The notes under the pieces were generated by a model. It made no database searches. It saw nothing but the letters and a program-made list of their open reading frames with translations, and was not told the origin of the DNA. Source: Verrucomicrobiota bacterium (GTDB lineage Bacteria; Verrucomicrobiota; Verrucomicrobiia; Limisphaerales; UBA11320). From it: DNA of 64,000 nucleotides. The position numbers and the translations under genes are program-made. Shown here in pieces: positions 8,401 through 18,044 of this stretch (position 1 is its first letter; the number at the start of each line of letters is the position of its first letter). Location: assembly GCA_016199985.1 (NCBI GenBank), contig JACQFQ010000030.1:1-64000 (forward strand). Direction: 5' to 3'.

Positions 8401-9944
8401 AACTCGCCTTTCGCCGCCGAATCGCCGATGTAGAACGCCGCGCGATCCGCGATGGCCATGGCGGTGAGCGTGGGATTCAGGCCGGAGCCGGTGACGAACA
8501 CGCTGGTGTCGCAGATGAAAAGGTTCGCCACATCATGCGACTGGCAGAACGCGTTCACCACCGATGTCTTTGGATCGCGCCCCATGCGGCAACTTCCCAT
8601 GGCGTGCGCCCCGTAGTTCAGGCCGATGCGCACCTTGCGCGCTCCCGAGGCGGCCATCATCTCGGCGGCCTTGTCCCGCGCTGCCGCGGCCACCTTCACA
8701 TCGTTGCTTCCCCACCGATAGCTCACGCGCGCGACCGGCAGTCCGCGGGCGTCGCGCATATCGGGATCGAGCGTGATCGTGTTCCGCGCGTCGGGCAGGC
8801 CCTCGGCGTGCGCCCACCACGCGGCGGTGCGCGGGTAGTCGTAAAGGAAGTCCTTCAGCTCCGGCCCGAACATCAGCCCGCTCAAGTTTCCGTAGGTCAC
8901 CGGCGTCATCATGTAACTGAGGAGGATGAATCCGCGCGCATAACCATTGCGGGGATCGGGCCGATAGTGGTCCTGCACCATCAGATGCCCCATTTGCATG
9001 CCCTTGAACGCGTTCACCGGCTCATCGAACGTTCCAAACACCTGCCATGTGGGATGGCTCATGAAGTTGCGCCCCACCATGCCGCTCGAGTTGGCGAGGC
9101 CGTCGGGAAACGTCGCGTTCGCCGACATCAACAACAGCCGCGGCGTCTCGATGGCGTGGGCGGCAAGGACAAGAAGCTTCGCGTCGATGCGATGCTCCCG
9201 ACCCTGGGAGTCCAGGTACTCCACTCCCGTGGCGCGACCCTTGGCCCCGTCGTAGGTCACCCGATGAACGAAGGCTTCGCTGATGACGCGCGCTCCGAAG
9301 CGTTCGGCTCGGAGGAGATACGTGTTCGCCGCGGTCGCTTTCGCCTCCGTCGGACAGCCCGAGGCGCACCATCCGCAATAGACGCACGCGGGGCGGCCAT
9401 CGCGCTCCTCGGAGTTGATGGCGATGGGCGGAGCAAAGGGCTTCGCTCCGAGTTTCCGAGCGCCGCGCGCGAGCAGCTGCGCGTGCCAGCTCATCCGATG
9501 CGCGCGCATCGGCAACTTGTAGCTCTCCGGCGCGGACGGCCCGCACTCGCCCGCGACGCCGAACTCGCGCTCCACTTTCGCGTAATGCGGCCGGAGATCG
9601 TCGTAAGAAATCGGCCAGTCATCCCCCACGCCTTCCGAGGAATGAGCGCGAAAATCGTCGCGATGGAAGCGCGGCATCACCCCGAGCCAAGGCAGCGTGC
9701 CGCCGCCGACGCCCATGCCGGCCTTCGGCGCAACGCAATCAGCGCCGACATGATTGCGCGGCTCGGACCACATGATCTTCCCGGCGTTCGCTTCAGAGTT
9801 TTGGAGTGGACGGTTCAGGCCGAAGCGCTGCCCCGCCTCCAGCACGACCACAGACATCCCGCGCTCGGCCAGCTCCCTGGCCACCAGCGCGCCGCAGGGG
9901 CCGGAGCCGACGACGGCGATGTCGGTATGGATTCTTGTTTTCAA
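8397..9944 (-). CDS. GMC-family flavoprotein dehydrogenase (gluconate/sorbitol dehydrogenase large-subunit type)
   Basis: 515 residues. The FAD dinucleotide-binding motif is at residues about 8-38 (VVGSGPCGALVARELAERG, ending VVLEAG). A cysteine-rich loop CVYCGWCASGCPTEAKAT is typical of membrane-associated GMC dehydrogenases that work with subunit 3. The C-terminal active-site region has YGAHAMGSCRMG and TGSGLNPTLTAMAIADRAA. It overlaps the DapA-like gene upstream and the subunit-3 gene downstream, each by 4 bp. Expected reaction: oxidation of a sugar or cyclitol hydroxyl with electrons passed to the respiratory chain; a dedicated cytochrome subunit is not present nearby. Confidence 0.85.
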   Translation of the reverse strand: MKTRIHTDIAVVGSGPCGALVARELAERGMSVVVLEAGQRFGLNRPLQNSEANAGKIMWSEPRNHVGADCVAPKAGMGVGGGTLPWLGVMPRFHRDDFRAHSSEGVGDDWPISYDDLRPHYAKVEREFGVAGECGPSAPESYKLPMRAHRMSWHAQLLARGARKLGAKPFAPPIAINSEERDGRPACVYCGWCASGCPTEAKATAANTYLLRAERFGARVISEAFVHRVTYDGAKGRATGVEYLDSQGREHRIDAKLLVLAAHAIETPRLLLMSANATFPDGLANSSGMVGRNFMSHPTWQVFGTFDEPVNAFKGMQMGHLMVQDHYRPDPRNGYARGFILLSYMMTPVTYGNLSGLMFGPELKDFLYDYPRTAAWWAHAEGLPDARNTITLDPDMRDARGLPVARVSYRWGSNDVKVAAAARDKAAEMMAASGARKVRIGLNYGAHAMGSCRMGRDPKTSVVNAFCQSHDVANLFICDTSVFVTGSGLNPTLTAMAIADRAAFYIGDSAAKGEL

Positions 9945-11143
9945 CGGGGCGAACCCTTGTTGCCGCGATTCGAAGCCCTTGAGGACCGAGCCGTGGCGTC
10001 GACCGCTACGGATGCTGGCGAAGGTCGATAGGGAATCCCCAGCCGCTCGGCCAGGCGCAGGGGACGTCGAAGAGCTTCGTCCATGCGCGCGGCTTCGTCC
10101 GAGGCGCGGAGGTCTTTGCAGGCGGGGTGGGCCTCCGGAGCCGCGATAATGCCAAGTTGGTGGAGGACATGAGCGGTGCTGTGCTTGTAGGCGGACGCGC
10201 TCATGCCGGCATTGAGTCGGAAGACCTGGTCCTCCAGCGACTGAAGGCTCTCGAGCAGCTTGTAAACACGCGTGTCAAAACCGCCGGCGCCGGCGGGAAA
10301 TCGCTTGGCCGGGTCGCCGTCCATCAGCCACATGTCCTTCGCCGCGCAGATCAGCGGCGCGGCGCTGACGGCTGCGCCGATGAGCAGAGGCAGACCCAGC
10401 TTGATCGCCGTCGCGATGCCAAAGTCGTCCCCGCTGTGGGGCGAAAACTCGAGCCGCAGGTCGCGGCACATCGCGGCCCAATAGAGGAAGTGGGGCTCGT
10501 CCAAAGTGCTGATCTTGCCACCGACGAACTTCGGATGCCGCGCGAGCTGCCAGAGCAGCCAAGGCTCAAAGGGAGTGGCCCACGGCACAAAAGCCGGCTC
10601 GAGCGCGTGAACGATGCCGGGCCGAACAAGCCACTCGGCGATCTGGAGGTAGCCATCACGCCGGCGCTCGGGGTCAAGAGCGTTAAGCCCGCGCGAGGTC
10701 ATGATCATCACTTCGCAATTCTCGTGTTGCTGCGCGATGTCGAGGAGCGGCCGGTACCGCTCGGCCTTGAACGCGGTGTCGCTCTCCGCGCCGCGCGCGG
10801 TGACGCCCGCGATGAACTTTGCCCGCGGAAACTCCGATCGGAAACGTCGCAACACCTCGGCGTAGAGCGCGTCGTCGAGGTCGAAAAGGTAGCCGGTGTC
10901 CGCGTTGAGAACGGCGACCAGCTCGACGCCGTAGTGATCCGCCGCGGATTGCATCCAGCGAATGCTGGCGGCGAAGCCCTCCCAGTCAGGCCGCCGATCG
11001 CGGAACGGCAGCAGGGCCGCGGCGCAGAGCCGGGCCTTCGCGCGGTGATCGATCAGCTCCTCCTCCCCGGTCCACGCCCATTTGGTTTCGATCCACCGGG
11101 TTTGCGGCGCGAGATCCTCGGGTCTGGAGATGAGCGCTTTCAT
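9941..11143 (-). CDS. DapA (dihydrodipicolinate synthase/aldolase)-superfamily protein
   Basis: 400 residues from the ATG at 11143. The fold signature is a TIM barrel of the N-acetylneuraminate lyase/DHDPS group: a beta strand with Lys in FVGGKISTLDE is the candidate Schiff-base lysine, and FIAGVTARGAESD fits the substrate loop. The sequence is longer at the C-terminus than classical DapA (about 300). Overlap with the GMC gene suggests a shared pathway in which it would carry out a retro-aldol or dehydration step on a keto acid. The function is inferred from fold-level similarity only. Confidence 0.65.
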   Translation of the reverse strand: MKALISRPEDLAPQTRWIETKWAWTGEEELIDHRAKARLCAAALLPFRDRRPDWEGFAASIRWMQSAADHYGVELVAVLNADTGYLFDLDDALYAEVLRRFRSEFPRAKFIAGVTARGAESDTAFKAERYRPLLDIAQQHENCEVMIMTSRGLNALDPERRRDGYLQIAEWLVRPGIVHALEPAFVPWATPFEPWLLWQLARHPKFVGGKISTLDEPHFLYWAAMCRDLRLEFSPHSGDDFGIATAIKLGLPLLIGAAVSAAPLICAAKDMWLMDGDPAKRFPAGAGGFDTRVYKLLESLQSLEDQVFRLNAGMSASAYKHSTAHVLHQLGIIAAPEAHPACKDLRASDEAARMDEALRRPLRLAERLGIPYRPSPASVAVDATARSSRASNRGNKGSPR

Positions 11144-11166
11144 GGCTTGGATCGTTGGAGCGGGAT

Positions 11167-12648
11167 TCACCCGCCGACGCCTTTCTTGATCTCCTTGAGC
11201 CGCGCGAACTCCGGCCGCTGCGTGTAGAACTTGTCGAGCGGGTAGCAGCCGCTGACGAGGCCGTTGCGCGGCGCGGTGGTGCAGTCGCTGAACGTGCGGC
11301 AGATGAGCTTCTTCTCCATTGCCTTGCCCGCGATGGCATCGGCGAGCATGCCCGGATACGACAGCGCCGCCCGGCCCACGCCAATGGCGTCGGCCCAACC
11401 CCGGCGAATGACGGCGGTCGCGACCGGCGGCAGGAACTCCTGCAGATACGTGTAGCCCGAGCCGATGACATAGAGCCCTTGCGGGGCGCGGGTCTTGACC
11501 TCGCGCGCCGCGTGAATCTGCCGAGCCACATCGATGAGCGGATCATACGCCGGCTGATAGCCGTCGCTGGGTGGGAATGCCGCGGGCCGTTGAATGTGCG
11601 GTGTGTAGTAAGGGGAGCCGGCCGTGGTATTGAGAACCTTGACCCCCAGTTGGACGCAGAGCGCGACGAACTCGAAGGTCTCCGCGAGATCAATCTGGGT
11701 TGGATCATCCTGGTTCACGCCGAAGCCGTACTGGTACGGCAGGCACGCGCTGAAATCCTCCGGAATGCCCGGTCCGAGCTTGCCGGGCTCCGAGCGCTCG
11801 GGATCGGGGCGATACGGCGCCATGTCGAAAAGACTGAGCCTCACGCCCAAGTCGATGGGGTTTCCGTCAGCTCGAATGCCCGCCACGATTTCGCGCAGCG
11901 CCCGGGTGCGGTTCTCGAACGCGCCGCCGTACTTGCCGGGCCGCGTGCGCGCGCCCAGAAACTCGTGCAGCAGGTAGCCGTGGCAATGCTTGATGTCCAC
12001 GAAGTCCGCCCCCGACTTCCAGGCCACGCGCGCGGCGCGAACGTAGTCGGCGATGATCTCCTCCAGCTCCGCGTCGCTGAGCACTGGATCGTCGCTGACG
12101 ATGTTGACCCTGCGATCCAAAATCGGATGCCGAAAAGCCACGCGCGGCGCGCAGCGCTTGTCCTGCGGCCGGCAGAAGCGCCCGGAGTGAGTGAGCTGAA
12201 AGCCGATCACCAGATCATCCGCCGAGCCGTGGAGCTCCTGGTGGGCGCCTTTCAAAATGCCGACCAACTCCGCGATGCCCGCCTTGTTCTCATCGGTGAT
12301 GACGAGCTGCCTTGGATTCGCGCGGCCCTCGGGCCGCACGGCCATGGCCTCCGCGCCGCAGATCATCTTCGCGCCGCTCTCGCCGAAGCGCCGCCAGCGT
12401 CGGCGCATCTCATCCGTCACCCCGCCCGTCGTTGTGCCATCCCAGCCTTCCATCGGATGAATCACGATGCGGTTGCCCGGACGCTTGCCATTGACGACGA
12501 CCGGGGCAGGCGCCGCGAGAGGCGACGGACCCTCTCCCAGAGCCTCCGCGGGCAGCTCAATGCCCAGCGAAGAGCAGACCGCGTGAAAGTCCTCCAGGGA
12601 CTTCACCGCGCCGAGTCGAACGAGAGGGCTGGATTTGAACGGGCTCAT
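11167..12648 (-). CDS. Old yellow enzyme-like NADH:flavin oxidoreductase
   Basis: 493 residues. FMN-binding TIM-barrel motifs are visible: NRIVIHPMEGWDG at the start of the barrel (usual form N-R-x-x-x-x-P-M), GFQLTHSGR, and the active-site strand DFVDIKHCHGYLLHEFLG where relatives have HGAHGYLLHQF, followed by R-x-x-x-YGG and ENR. The first His of the usual H-x-x-H pair is shifted to K-H-C-H. The C-terminal Cys residues (CRTFSDC, SGCYPLD) recall the iron-sulfur segment of 2,4-dienoyl-CoA reductase relatives, but the following FAD/NAD domains are absent. It is first in the five-gene cluster, 23 bp before the DapA-like gene. Confidence 0.75.
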   Translation of the reverse strand: MSPFKSSPLVRLGAVKSLEDFHAVCSSLGIELPAEALGEGPSPLAAPAPVVVNGKRPGNRIVIHPMEGWDGTTTGGVTDEMRRRWRRFGESGAKMICGAEAMAVRPEGRANPRQLVITDENKAGIAELVGILKGAHQELHGSADDLVIGFQLTHSGRFCRPQDKRCAPRVAFRHPILDRRVNIVSDDPVLSDAELEEIIADYVRAARVAWKSGADFVDIKHCHGYLLHEFLGARTRPGKYGGAFENRTRALREIVAGIRADGNPIDLGVRLSLFDMAPYRPDPERSEPGKLGPGIPEDFSACLPYQYGFGVNQDDPTQIDLAETFEFVALCVQLGVKVLNTTAGSPYYTPHIQRPAAFPPSDGYQPAYDPLIDVARQIHAAREVKTRAPQGLYVIGSGYTYLQEFLPPVATAVIRRGWADAIGVGRAALSYPGMLADAIAGKAMEKKLICRTFSDCTTAPRNGLVSGCYPLDKFYTQRPEFARLKEIKKGVGG

Positions 12649-12718
12649 GCGATGCGCCAGTCAGGGATTCAGGGAAGGTTCTATCACGATGCCTCTCTGG
12701 ATCGCAAGCCGTCCGCCG

Positions 12719-14020
12719 TCAACGCCTGCCTTCGCGCTTTGGAAGTTCCGGTTTTCCCGCGAGCGAATAGCATCGTAGCTCCCGATCGTTTCTCACGAAG
12801 ATGTTCCGGTTGGCAAAGGCGGGAGCGGCCCACGCGAAGCTGTTGTCAAATAGCGGCGAAGTGGGATCGATCAAATGAGAGCGACCGAGCTCGCTATATC
12901 CGGCGGGAGTCAGCCGCGCGCGAATCAGGTCGCCTTGATCCGTGAACAAAAACAGCGACGACCCATTGGGAGTAAAGTGAACACAGGCCCCTTGCCGAAG
13001 ACTCGTGACGGTGTTGGTTTGCCACAGCTCGCGCCCTGTCCCCGCTTCCAGGCAGACGAACAACCCTCCGGAACGCGGGCTGTAAATAAAGTCGTTCTGG
13101 AATAGCGGCGTGGAGGTGTCGCTGAGAATGCGGCGGGTTCCGGACGGGGTGTCGGGCCAGAGAACTCTTGCCGCCGGCCGAGTCCGGTCGAGTTGAAACA
13201 TCAGACCGCTGACCAGCAGCCGGTCTCCTTGAACAACCGGAGTCGAGACAGCCGAAAAACCCGGGCTTCCGCCAGACACGGTTGGCTCTCGCCAGTAAAC
13301 AGCCCCGTTCGTTGGGTTCAACGAGGTGACCGATTGCCGCATCCAAACGATCAGTTGCCGGGTCCCGCCGGCGGAAACGATCACCGGGGAACTCCAGCTG
13401 GCTGACTCGCTGAGCGCCCTCCAAACTTCTCGACCGGTCAATAGATCGAGGGCAACGACGCCCGCCGCCGGCTTTCCGCCGATCGAGAGGATAAGCAGCC
13501 CATTGTCGACCAGAGGCGACGCGTCCAAAGAGCTGGGAGGAAGTTCATACTCGGCGACAAGATCCCGCTTCCAGAGAACACTTCCCGTCCGCGCATCGAG
13601 ACACTTGAGCGTCGAGAACATGGATAGGCCATAGACTCGTCCGTTGTGAAAAAGGGGCGTCGAACCCGGTCCGCGTGTCTGGGCAGGAACGAAGAACCAG
13701 TCCGGCGCGGAAAAGTCGTGTTCGGTCACCCAGATCCGTTTGCCGGAGCGGGCGTTGAAACATAGGGTGCGTTCGTGAAGGACCGGCTTTTCGACGACGA
13801 GATCGGTCAGGTAAAGCATCCCGTTTGTGATGATAGGGCTGGAATAGCCATATCCAACAGGGGCCGTCCATCTGGGAATCAGGCCCGCGGGGGGAAAGCT
13901 GGAAAGGACGCCGGATTCGGTCCAGGCGCCGTCGCGGTTCGGTCCGCGCCACTGAGGCCAGTCCGCGGCGACGATTCTTCCGGTAATCAGGAGGAGGAGT
14001 AGAAGCGAGAGTTTTTGCAT
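12719..14020 (-). CDS. Secreted PQQ-like beta-propeller protein
   Basis: 433 residues from the ATG at 14020, which exposes a signal peptide (MQKLSLLLLLLITGRIVA-A). The mature protein opens with DWPQWRGPNRDGAW, the hallmark of the large PQQ-like WD propeller family of Planctomycetes and Verrucomicrobia, and carries repeated tryptophan-docking blades (LDARTGSVLWKRD, LDLLTGREVWRAL, LEAGTGRELWQTN). No conserved PQQ ligands can be assigned, so it may be a structural or scaffold propeller rather than an enzyme. A longer start at 14056 is possible but spoils the signal peptide. Confidence 0.75.
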   Translation of the reverse strand: MQKLSLLLLLLITGRIVAADWPQWRGPNRDGAWTESGVLSSFPPAGLIPRWTAPVGYGYSSPIITNGMLYLTDLVVEKPVLHERTLCFNARSGKRIWVTEHDFSAPDWFFVPAQTRGPGSTPLFHNGRVYGLSMFSTLKCLDARTGSVLWKRDLVAEYELPPSSLDASPLVDNGLLILSIGGKPAAGVVALDLLTGREVWRALSESASWSSPVIVSAGGTRQLIVWMRQSVTSLNPTNGAVYWREPTVSGGSPGFSAVSTPVVQGDRLLVSGLMFQLDRTRPAARVLWPDTPSGTRRILSDTSTPLFQNDFIYSPRSGGLFVCLEAGTGRELWQTNTVTSLRQGACVHFTPNGSSLFLFTDQGDLIRARLTPAGYSELGRSHLIDPTSPLFDNSFAWAAPAFANRNIFVRNDRELRCYSLAGKPELPKREGRR

Positions 14021-14049
14021 AAAGTCCCGGGTCCTCGGGAGCGGCGCCG

Positions 14050-14139
14050 CGGCCATTGTTCCGGTGGACGATCCCAGTAAAGTTCCACGCCGTTGTTGTC
14101 AGGGTCTCGCAGAGAGATCGCTGCGCTCACGCCGCCAAT
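14050..14139 (-). pseudogene. Remnant of a glyoxalase/VOC-family protein
   Basis: On the minus strand the codons give IGGVSAAISLRDPDNNGVEL followed by YWDRPPEQW. This is the characteristic C-terminal beta-strand of extradiol-dioxygenase-like VOC proteins, with the Glu metal ligand. Upstream of about 14139 no continuation of the domain is found in any frame, and the frame soon stops after 14050. It looks like the last 30 residues of a deleted gene. Confidence 0.5.
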
Positions 14140-14360
14140 CCACGGCGATGAGCGCATCCCAAGGCGTTTTGCCAGCGTCGAGAATCACCACGGCGGGCAA
14201 AAGGCCGATCGCGAGCGGGCGGCGTTCGAAACCTCCGCCTTTCTGGTTGTCGTTCCCGCGTCCGAAAGACCACTTGCCGAGGGCGCGGAGAGGATGGCGA
14301 CAGCCATGCCAGAAGCAATGCAGAACGGCGCGGGACGCTTCACCTGTGCTCCTCAGCCCC

Positions 14361-14672
14361 GTCATCGCCTATGGTGTCCGTCGGGCATTCCTGTTGGGCT
14401 TCCCGCGCTTGCGCGCCTGGATGCAGGGCGCCGGACTTCGATGCGAACCCAGCATCGAGGCCGACAACTTCGACTTCATCGTGAACCTCGTCTCGCTCGG
14501 CCTCGGCGTAAGCTTGGTGCCTCATCGCGTTCTCGCGCTGCATCCCAAGACAAGACCCGTGGTGCGGGTCAGCACTGAACCCAGGTTCAGCAGAGAACTC
14601 GCGGTCGTGGCTCGGCGGGGCGGGACGCGTTCGGACGACCTCTCCGGGTTTCTGCAGAACGTGCTATTCTGA
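14361..14672 (+). pseudogene. LysR-family regulator, C-terminal remnant
   Basis: About 100 residues ending at 14672 match the second lobe of the LysR effector-binding domain: RLRAWMQGAGLRCEPSIEAD, then NFDFIVNLVSLGLGVSLVPH. No N-terminal helix-turn-helix can be read upstream in any frame, and the in-frame sequence before about 14360 is low-complexity and unrelated. With the adjoining VOC remnant this marks a 0.6-kb patch of decayed genes. Confidence 0.55.
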
Positions 14673-14723
14673 GCCTTCTGTCGAACCTCAAACCGCGGAA
14701 GGCCAAACTGGGCAAGACAGGGG

Positions 14724-16100
14724 CTAGCTGATCAAGTCTTCAACCACAGCGCCTCGCGGCACCAGAGGGTGTGGCCGTCCGAGCACATCATAGATGTTCG
14801 CCTGGGAGTTGACCCCGAGCTGGTGGTAGAGCGTGGCCACGATGTCACCGGGCGAAACAGGATGCTCCGCCGGAGAAGAACCAGTGCGGTCGCTGGCCCC
14901 GAACACGAAGCCGCCCTTGATGCCGCCTCCGGCGAGCAGAATCGAGTAGCAGGCGTTCCAGTGATCCCGCCCGGCGTTCGGGTTGATCAGGGGCGATCGG
15001 CCGAAATCGCCGAGGACCGCAACGAGCGTGCGATCCAGCATTCCGCGTTCGACCAAATCACTGAGAAGGCTGCTGAAAGCGGCGTCGAATTGCGGGAGCA
15101 GCGTGTTCTTCAGCCGGTTGAAGTTGTCGCCGTGCGTATCCCAGGTGGCATTGGCATCGGGCGCCCACGACATCGTAACGACGCGGGTCCCTGCTTCGAT
15201 GAGCCGGCGAGCGAGAAGGACGCTCTGACCATAGATGTTCCGGCCATACGACTCACGCAGGCGCACGGGCTCCCGGTCGACCTGAAACGCCCGGCGGGTG
15301 GCGTCCGAGGTCAGCATGTCAAAGGCGCGTTTCTGAAAATCGTTCATCACCTCGTAGGCGGAGGTGGCGCGGCGTTGTTGCTGAAGAAACGGCAGGTCCA
15401 GAGCGGAAAGCAGCTCGCTGCGACTTTCCATCCGCGAGGACGAAACGCCCTCGGGCAAAGCCAGGTCAAAAATCCGAAAGTCGGGCCGGTTCGGGTCCTC
15501 CAACACCCAGAATGGATCATGATTCGCCCCAAGGATGCCGCCGAGGAATCCGGGTTGGAGCGGTCCGCCGGCGCCTTCCTGGGTCTTGTAGGGCAGCGCC
15601 ACGTAGGGAAACGCCGAGGGAACGCCTCGTCGGAGCTTCGCCATCGCTGAACCGATGCTGGGATGATCATCCGGCATCGCGCCGCCGCCTTGCTCGCCAC
15701 GATCATGCCCCGTCAACGCGGCATACACAGCCGCCGCGTGCGAGTTATTCACGCTGTGATTCATGCTGCGCACCAGGGCGCAGTGATGCATCTGCCGGGC
15801 GAGCCGGGGCAGGAACTCACAGAGCCGCAGGCCCGGCACAGTGGTGGAGATGGACTGGAACGGTCCCCGGATCTCCGACGGCGCGTCCGGCTTCATATCC
15901 CACATGTCCAGATGGCTGGGCCCGCCATTGAGGAAGATCACGATGCACGCGTCCGCGCTGGGCGCCAGAGCCGTCCCCTTCGCGGCCAGGAGCTGCGGGA
16001 GGGTCAGTCCGATTCCTCCCAGAGCACCCACGCTCAGGAAGTCGCGACGGGAAACACGGCGGCCAAGGCGGCTGACAAACGGCTTGGAACGTGGGGCCAT
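14724..16100 (-). CDS. DUF1501 family protein, Tat-exported
   Basis: 458 residues from the ATG at 16100. A twin-arginine signal (GRRVSRRDFLSVGALGG) precedes a sulfatase/alkaline-phosphatase-like fold of the DUF1501 family (IVIFLNGGPSHLDMWDMKPD, WDTHGDNF, VAVLGDFGRSP, GRDHWN), which in Planctomycetes and Verrucomicrobia is usually encoded next to DUF1800 or DUF1553 genes. Here it stands alone. An upstream ATG at 16370 would add 90 residues with no hydrophobic leader and is rejected. Role unknown, periplasmic. Confidence 0.8.
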   Translation of the reverse strand: MAPRSKPFVSRLGRRVSRRDFLSVGALGGIGLTLPQLLAAKGTALAPSADACIVIFLNGGPSHLDMWDMKPDAPSEIRGPFQSISTTVPGLRLCEFLPRLARQMHHCALVRSMNHSVNNSHAAAVYAALTGHDRGEQGGGAMPDDHPSIGSAMAKLRRGVPSAFPYVALPYKTQEGAGGPLQPGFLGGILGANHDPFWVLEDPNRPDFRIFDLALPEGVSSSRMESRSELLSALDLPFLQQQRRATSAYEVMNDFQKRAFDMLTSDATRRAFQVDREPVRLRESYGRNIYGQSVLLARRLIEAGTRVVTMSWAPDANATWDTHGDNFNRLKNTLLPQFDAAFSSLLSDLVERGMLDRTLVAVLGDFGRSPLINPNAGRDHWNACYSILLAGGGIKGGFVFGASDRTGSSPAEHPVSPGDIVATLYHQLGVNSQANIYDVLGRPHPLVPRGAVVEDLIS

Positions 16101-16259
16101 CTCGCAACCCTGCACCCGGCTCCCACAGCCTGTCAACGCCCCGACACGACGAGACGAAAATGGCGGCCGCCGCGTCCAAAGGATTCGCGACTCGCAAACC
16201 AGGCTTGGAGCGCTCAGGTTGCTCCGAATGCGCATCGTGAAATACGCGACCGGAAGGTG

Positions 16260-17468
16260 ATGATTCAGGATTCTGAGAATCTGGCGTTGGTGTTGGGCGG
16301 CGGCGGCGCGCGCGCGGCTTATCAGGTGGGCTTTCTTCGCGAGCTCGCCCGGCAGATCCCCGGGCTTCACTTTCCAATAGTGACAGGGGTGTCGGCCGGC
16401 TCCATCAATGCCGCCCTCCTGGTCAATTCCCCAGAGCCGCTTCCTGCGGCTTTGGAACGACTCACGCGCCTGTGGAAGGGAATCACTCCGGATCAGATAT
16501 TCTACAGCGACCCGATGGCGCTGGCCTTCAAGGTCTGCCAGTGGGGCCTCCGATTGCTCTCAGGAGGGGCGTCGATCGCTGTCCCCACGCGCGGCCTTGT
16601 GGACACCGCGCCCCTGCGCAACTTCCTGTGCCGCGCGCTCGATGCCCCGGATGGGGTGCTGAGGGGCGTCGACGAGAATCTGCGCCGCGGGCGTTTCAAA
16701 GCGGCGGTCATCACCACCACCGACTATGCGACCGGCCAGTCCGTCACCTGGGTTCAGGGCCAATCGCCCGAGGCTTGGGAGGTGCCGCGACGGCGCACGA
16801 CATCGACGACCCTGACTGTGGAGCACGTGATGGCTTCGTGCGCGCTGCCTCTGCTGTTTCCGGCGATCCAAATTGGCAACAGCTGGCACGGGGATGGCGG
16901 AATCGGCCAGATGGCCCCGCTTTCTCCGGCTCTGCGGCTGGGCGCCCATCGTGTTTTCAGCATTTCGACGCGCTATCAGAACACTGAGGCCGAAACGAGT
17001 CTTCTCTCCGCTCCTGGCTATCCGCCGCCGGCGACTGTCCTCGGTGTGCTGCTCAATGCGGTGTTTCTCGACATGTTCGACTATGACGCCCAGGTGATGC
17101 AGCGGACGAACGCCCTGGTCGCGCGACTGCCGGAATCGGAGCGGATGGGTCTGCGAACAGTGGAGCTGCTCGTGGTGCGCCCGTCCCAGAACCTGGAGGC
17201 GCTTGCCAGCGATTACGAAGAAACGCTCCCGCGCGCCTTCCGCTACATGGTCCGCGGCCTCGGCACCCGGGACACTCCCCGGGCGGATCTGCTGGCTACG
17301 GTGCTTTTCGCGCCGGAATACGTATCCCGGGTCATGGAAATCGGTGAACAGGACGCGAAGCGCCGCGCCGCGGAATTGGGCCGCTTCCTCGCCCCGGAGA
17401 CGCCGTCAACCGGAGTGACCGCCAACTCCATCCCCGGCTGCGGCGCCGCCCCGCTCTCGGGCGAATAA
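16260..17468 (+). CDS. Patatin-like phospholipase
   Basis: 402 residues from the ATG at 16260. The glycine-rich oxyanion motif GGGGARAAYQVG (residues about 12-23), the nucleophile elbow GVSAGSIN and the catalytic dyad Asp in HGDGGIGQ are complete, so an active serine acyl hydrolase is expected. Residues after about 270 form a helical C-terminal extension without recognised domain. The start lies 159 bp from the divergent DUF1501 gene. No signal peptide, so probably cytoplasmic or membrane-peripheral lipid turnover. Confidence 0.85.
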   Translation: MIQDSENLALVLGGGGARAAYQVGFLRELARQIPGLHFPIVTGVSAGSINAALLVNSPEPLPAALERLTRLWKGITPDQIFYSDPMALAFKVCQWGLRLLSGGASIAVPTRGLVDTAPLRNFLCRALDAPDGVLRGVDENLRRGRFKAAVITTTDYATGQSVTWVQGQSPEAWEVPRRRTTSTTLTVEHVMASCALPLLFPAIQIGNSWHGDGGIGQMAPLSPALRLGAHRVFSISTRYQNTEAETSLLSAPGYPPPATVLGVLLNAVFLDMFDYDAQVMQRTNALVARLPESERMGLRTVELLVVRPSQNLEALASDYEETLPRAFRYMVRGLGTRDTPRADLLATVLFAPEYVSRVMEIGEQDAKRRAAELGRFLAPETPSTGVTANSIPGCGAAPLSGE

Positions 17469-17535
17469 GCGGGATTCGCCAAACGAGCGTCTCAGACTCC
17501 ATACGCTCCATCGCCGGGTGGCGGTCTGGAAGGAC

Positions 17536-17748
17536 TCAGAGTTTCGTCCTGATGCCGCAGGCTCGCAGAAAACACCAACCTCGAAGCGCTTCAAACGCAA
17601 CGAACAGACCCAGGATCAGCAACACAACGCCCCACCAGAAGGAAGCCGCAATGCCAAACCCCGCGCCGATCAGCAACGCCAGCGCTCCAAGGCCCCGCGC
17701 CAGGCGACCCTTGTTATCAATGTTGCGCGAGAAAAACACTTTCATCAT
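17536..17748 (-). CDS. Small DUF2892-like membrane protein
   Basis: 70 residues, MMKVFFSRNIDNKGRLARGL then two hydrophobic segments (about 20-35 and 39-57) separated by a short turn. The N-terminal R-N-x-x-x-x-x-R-x-x-R pattern and two-helix layout fit the DUF2892 (YgaP membrane-half) family. It stands alone between patatin and photolyase genes. Function unknown. Confidence 0.6.
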   Translation of the reverse strand: MMKVFFSRNIDNKGRLARGLGALALLIGAGFGIAASFWWGVVLLILGLFVAFEALRGWCFLRACGIRTKL

Positions 17749-18044
17749 TTGGCCTTTCGCAGGGGCTTCCGAAGCTCCGCCATAGGCAGCTTGCTCCCAC
17801 GCCCGATGCGGTGATGCTCATTGTTGACACGGTTGCCTTTCGTAGACAGTTCTTAGAAATACAATGAAGCGTCCCGTAGTAAAGCCAACATGAGACCCAG
17901 ATTGGTTCCCGATGCTGAAGACCCCGATCGCCCGCAGAGGCCGGGGGTGATGGCCATCGAGCTTGAAACAGGCCTCCAGTTCAGGACGTTCGATGGGATT
18001 CCCTTTCTCGCGAAGATGCCTTTGTCTCCATGGATGCTTGCCTT

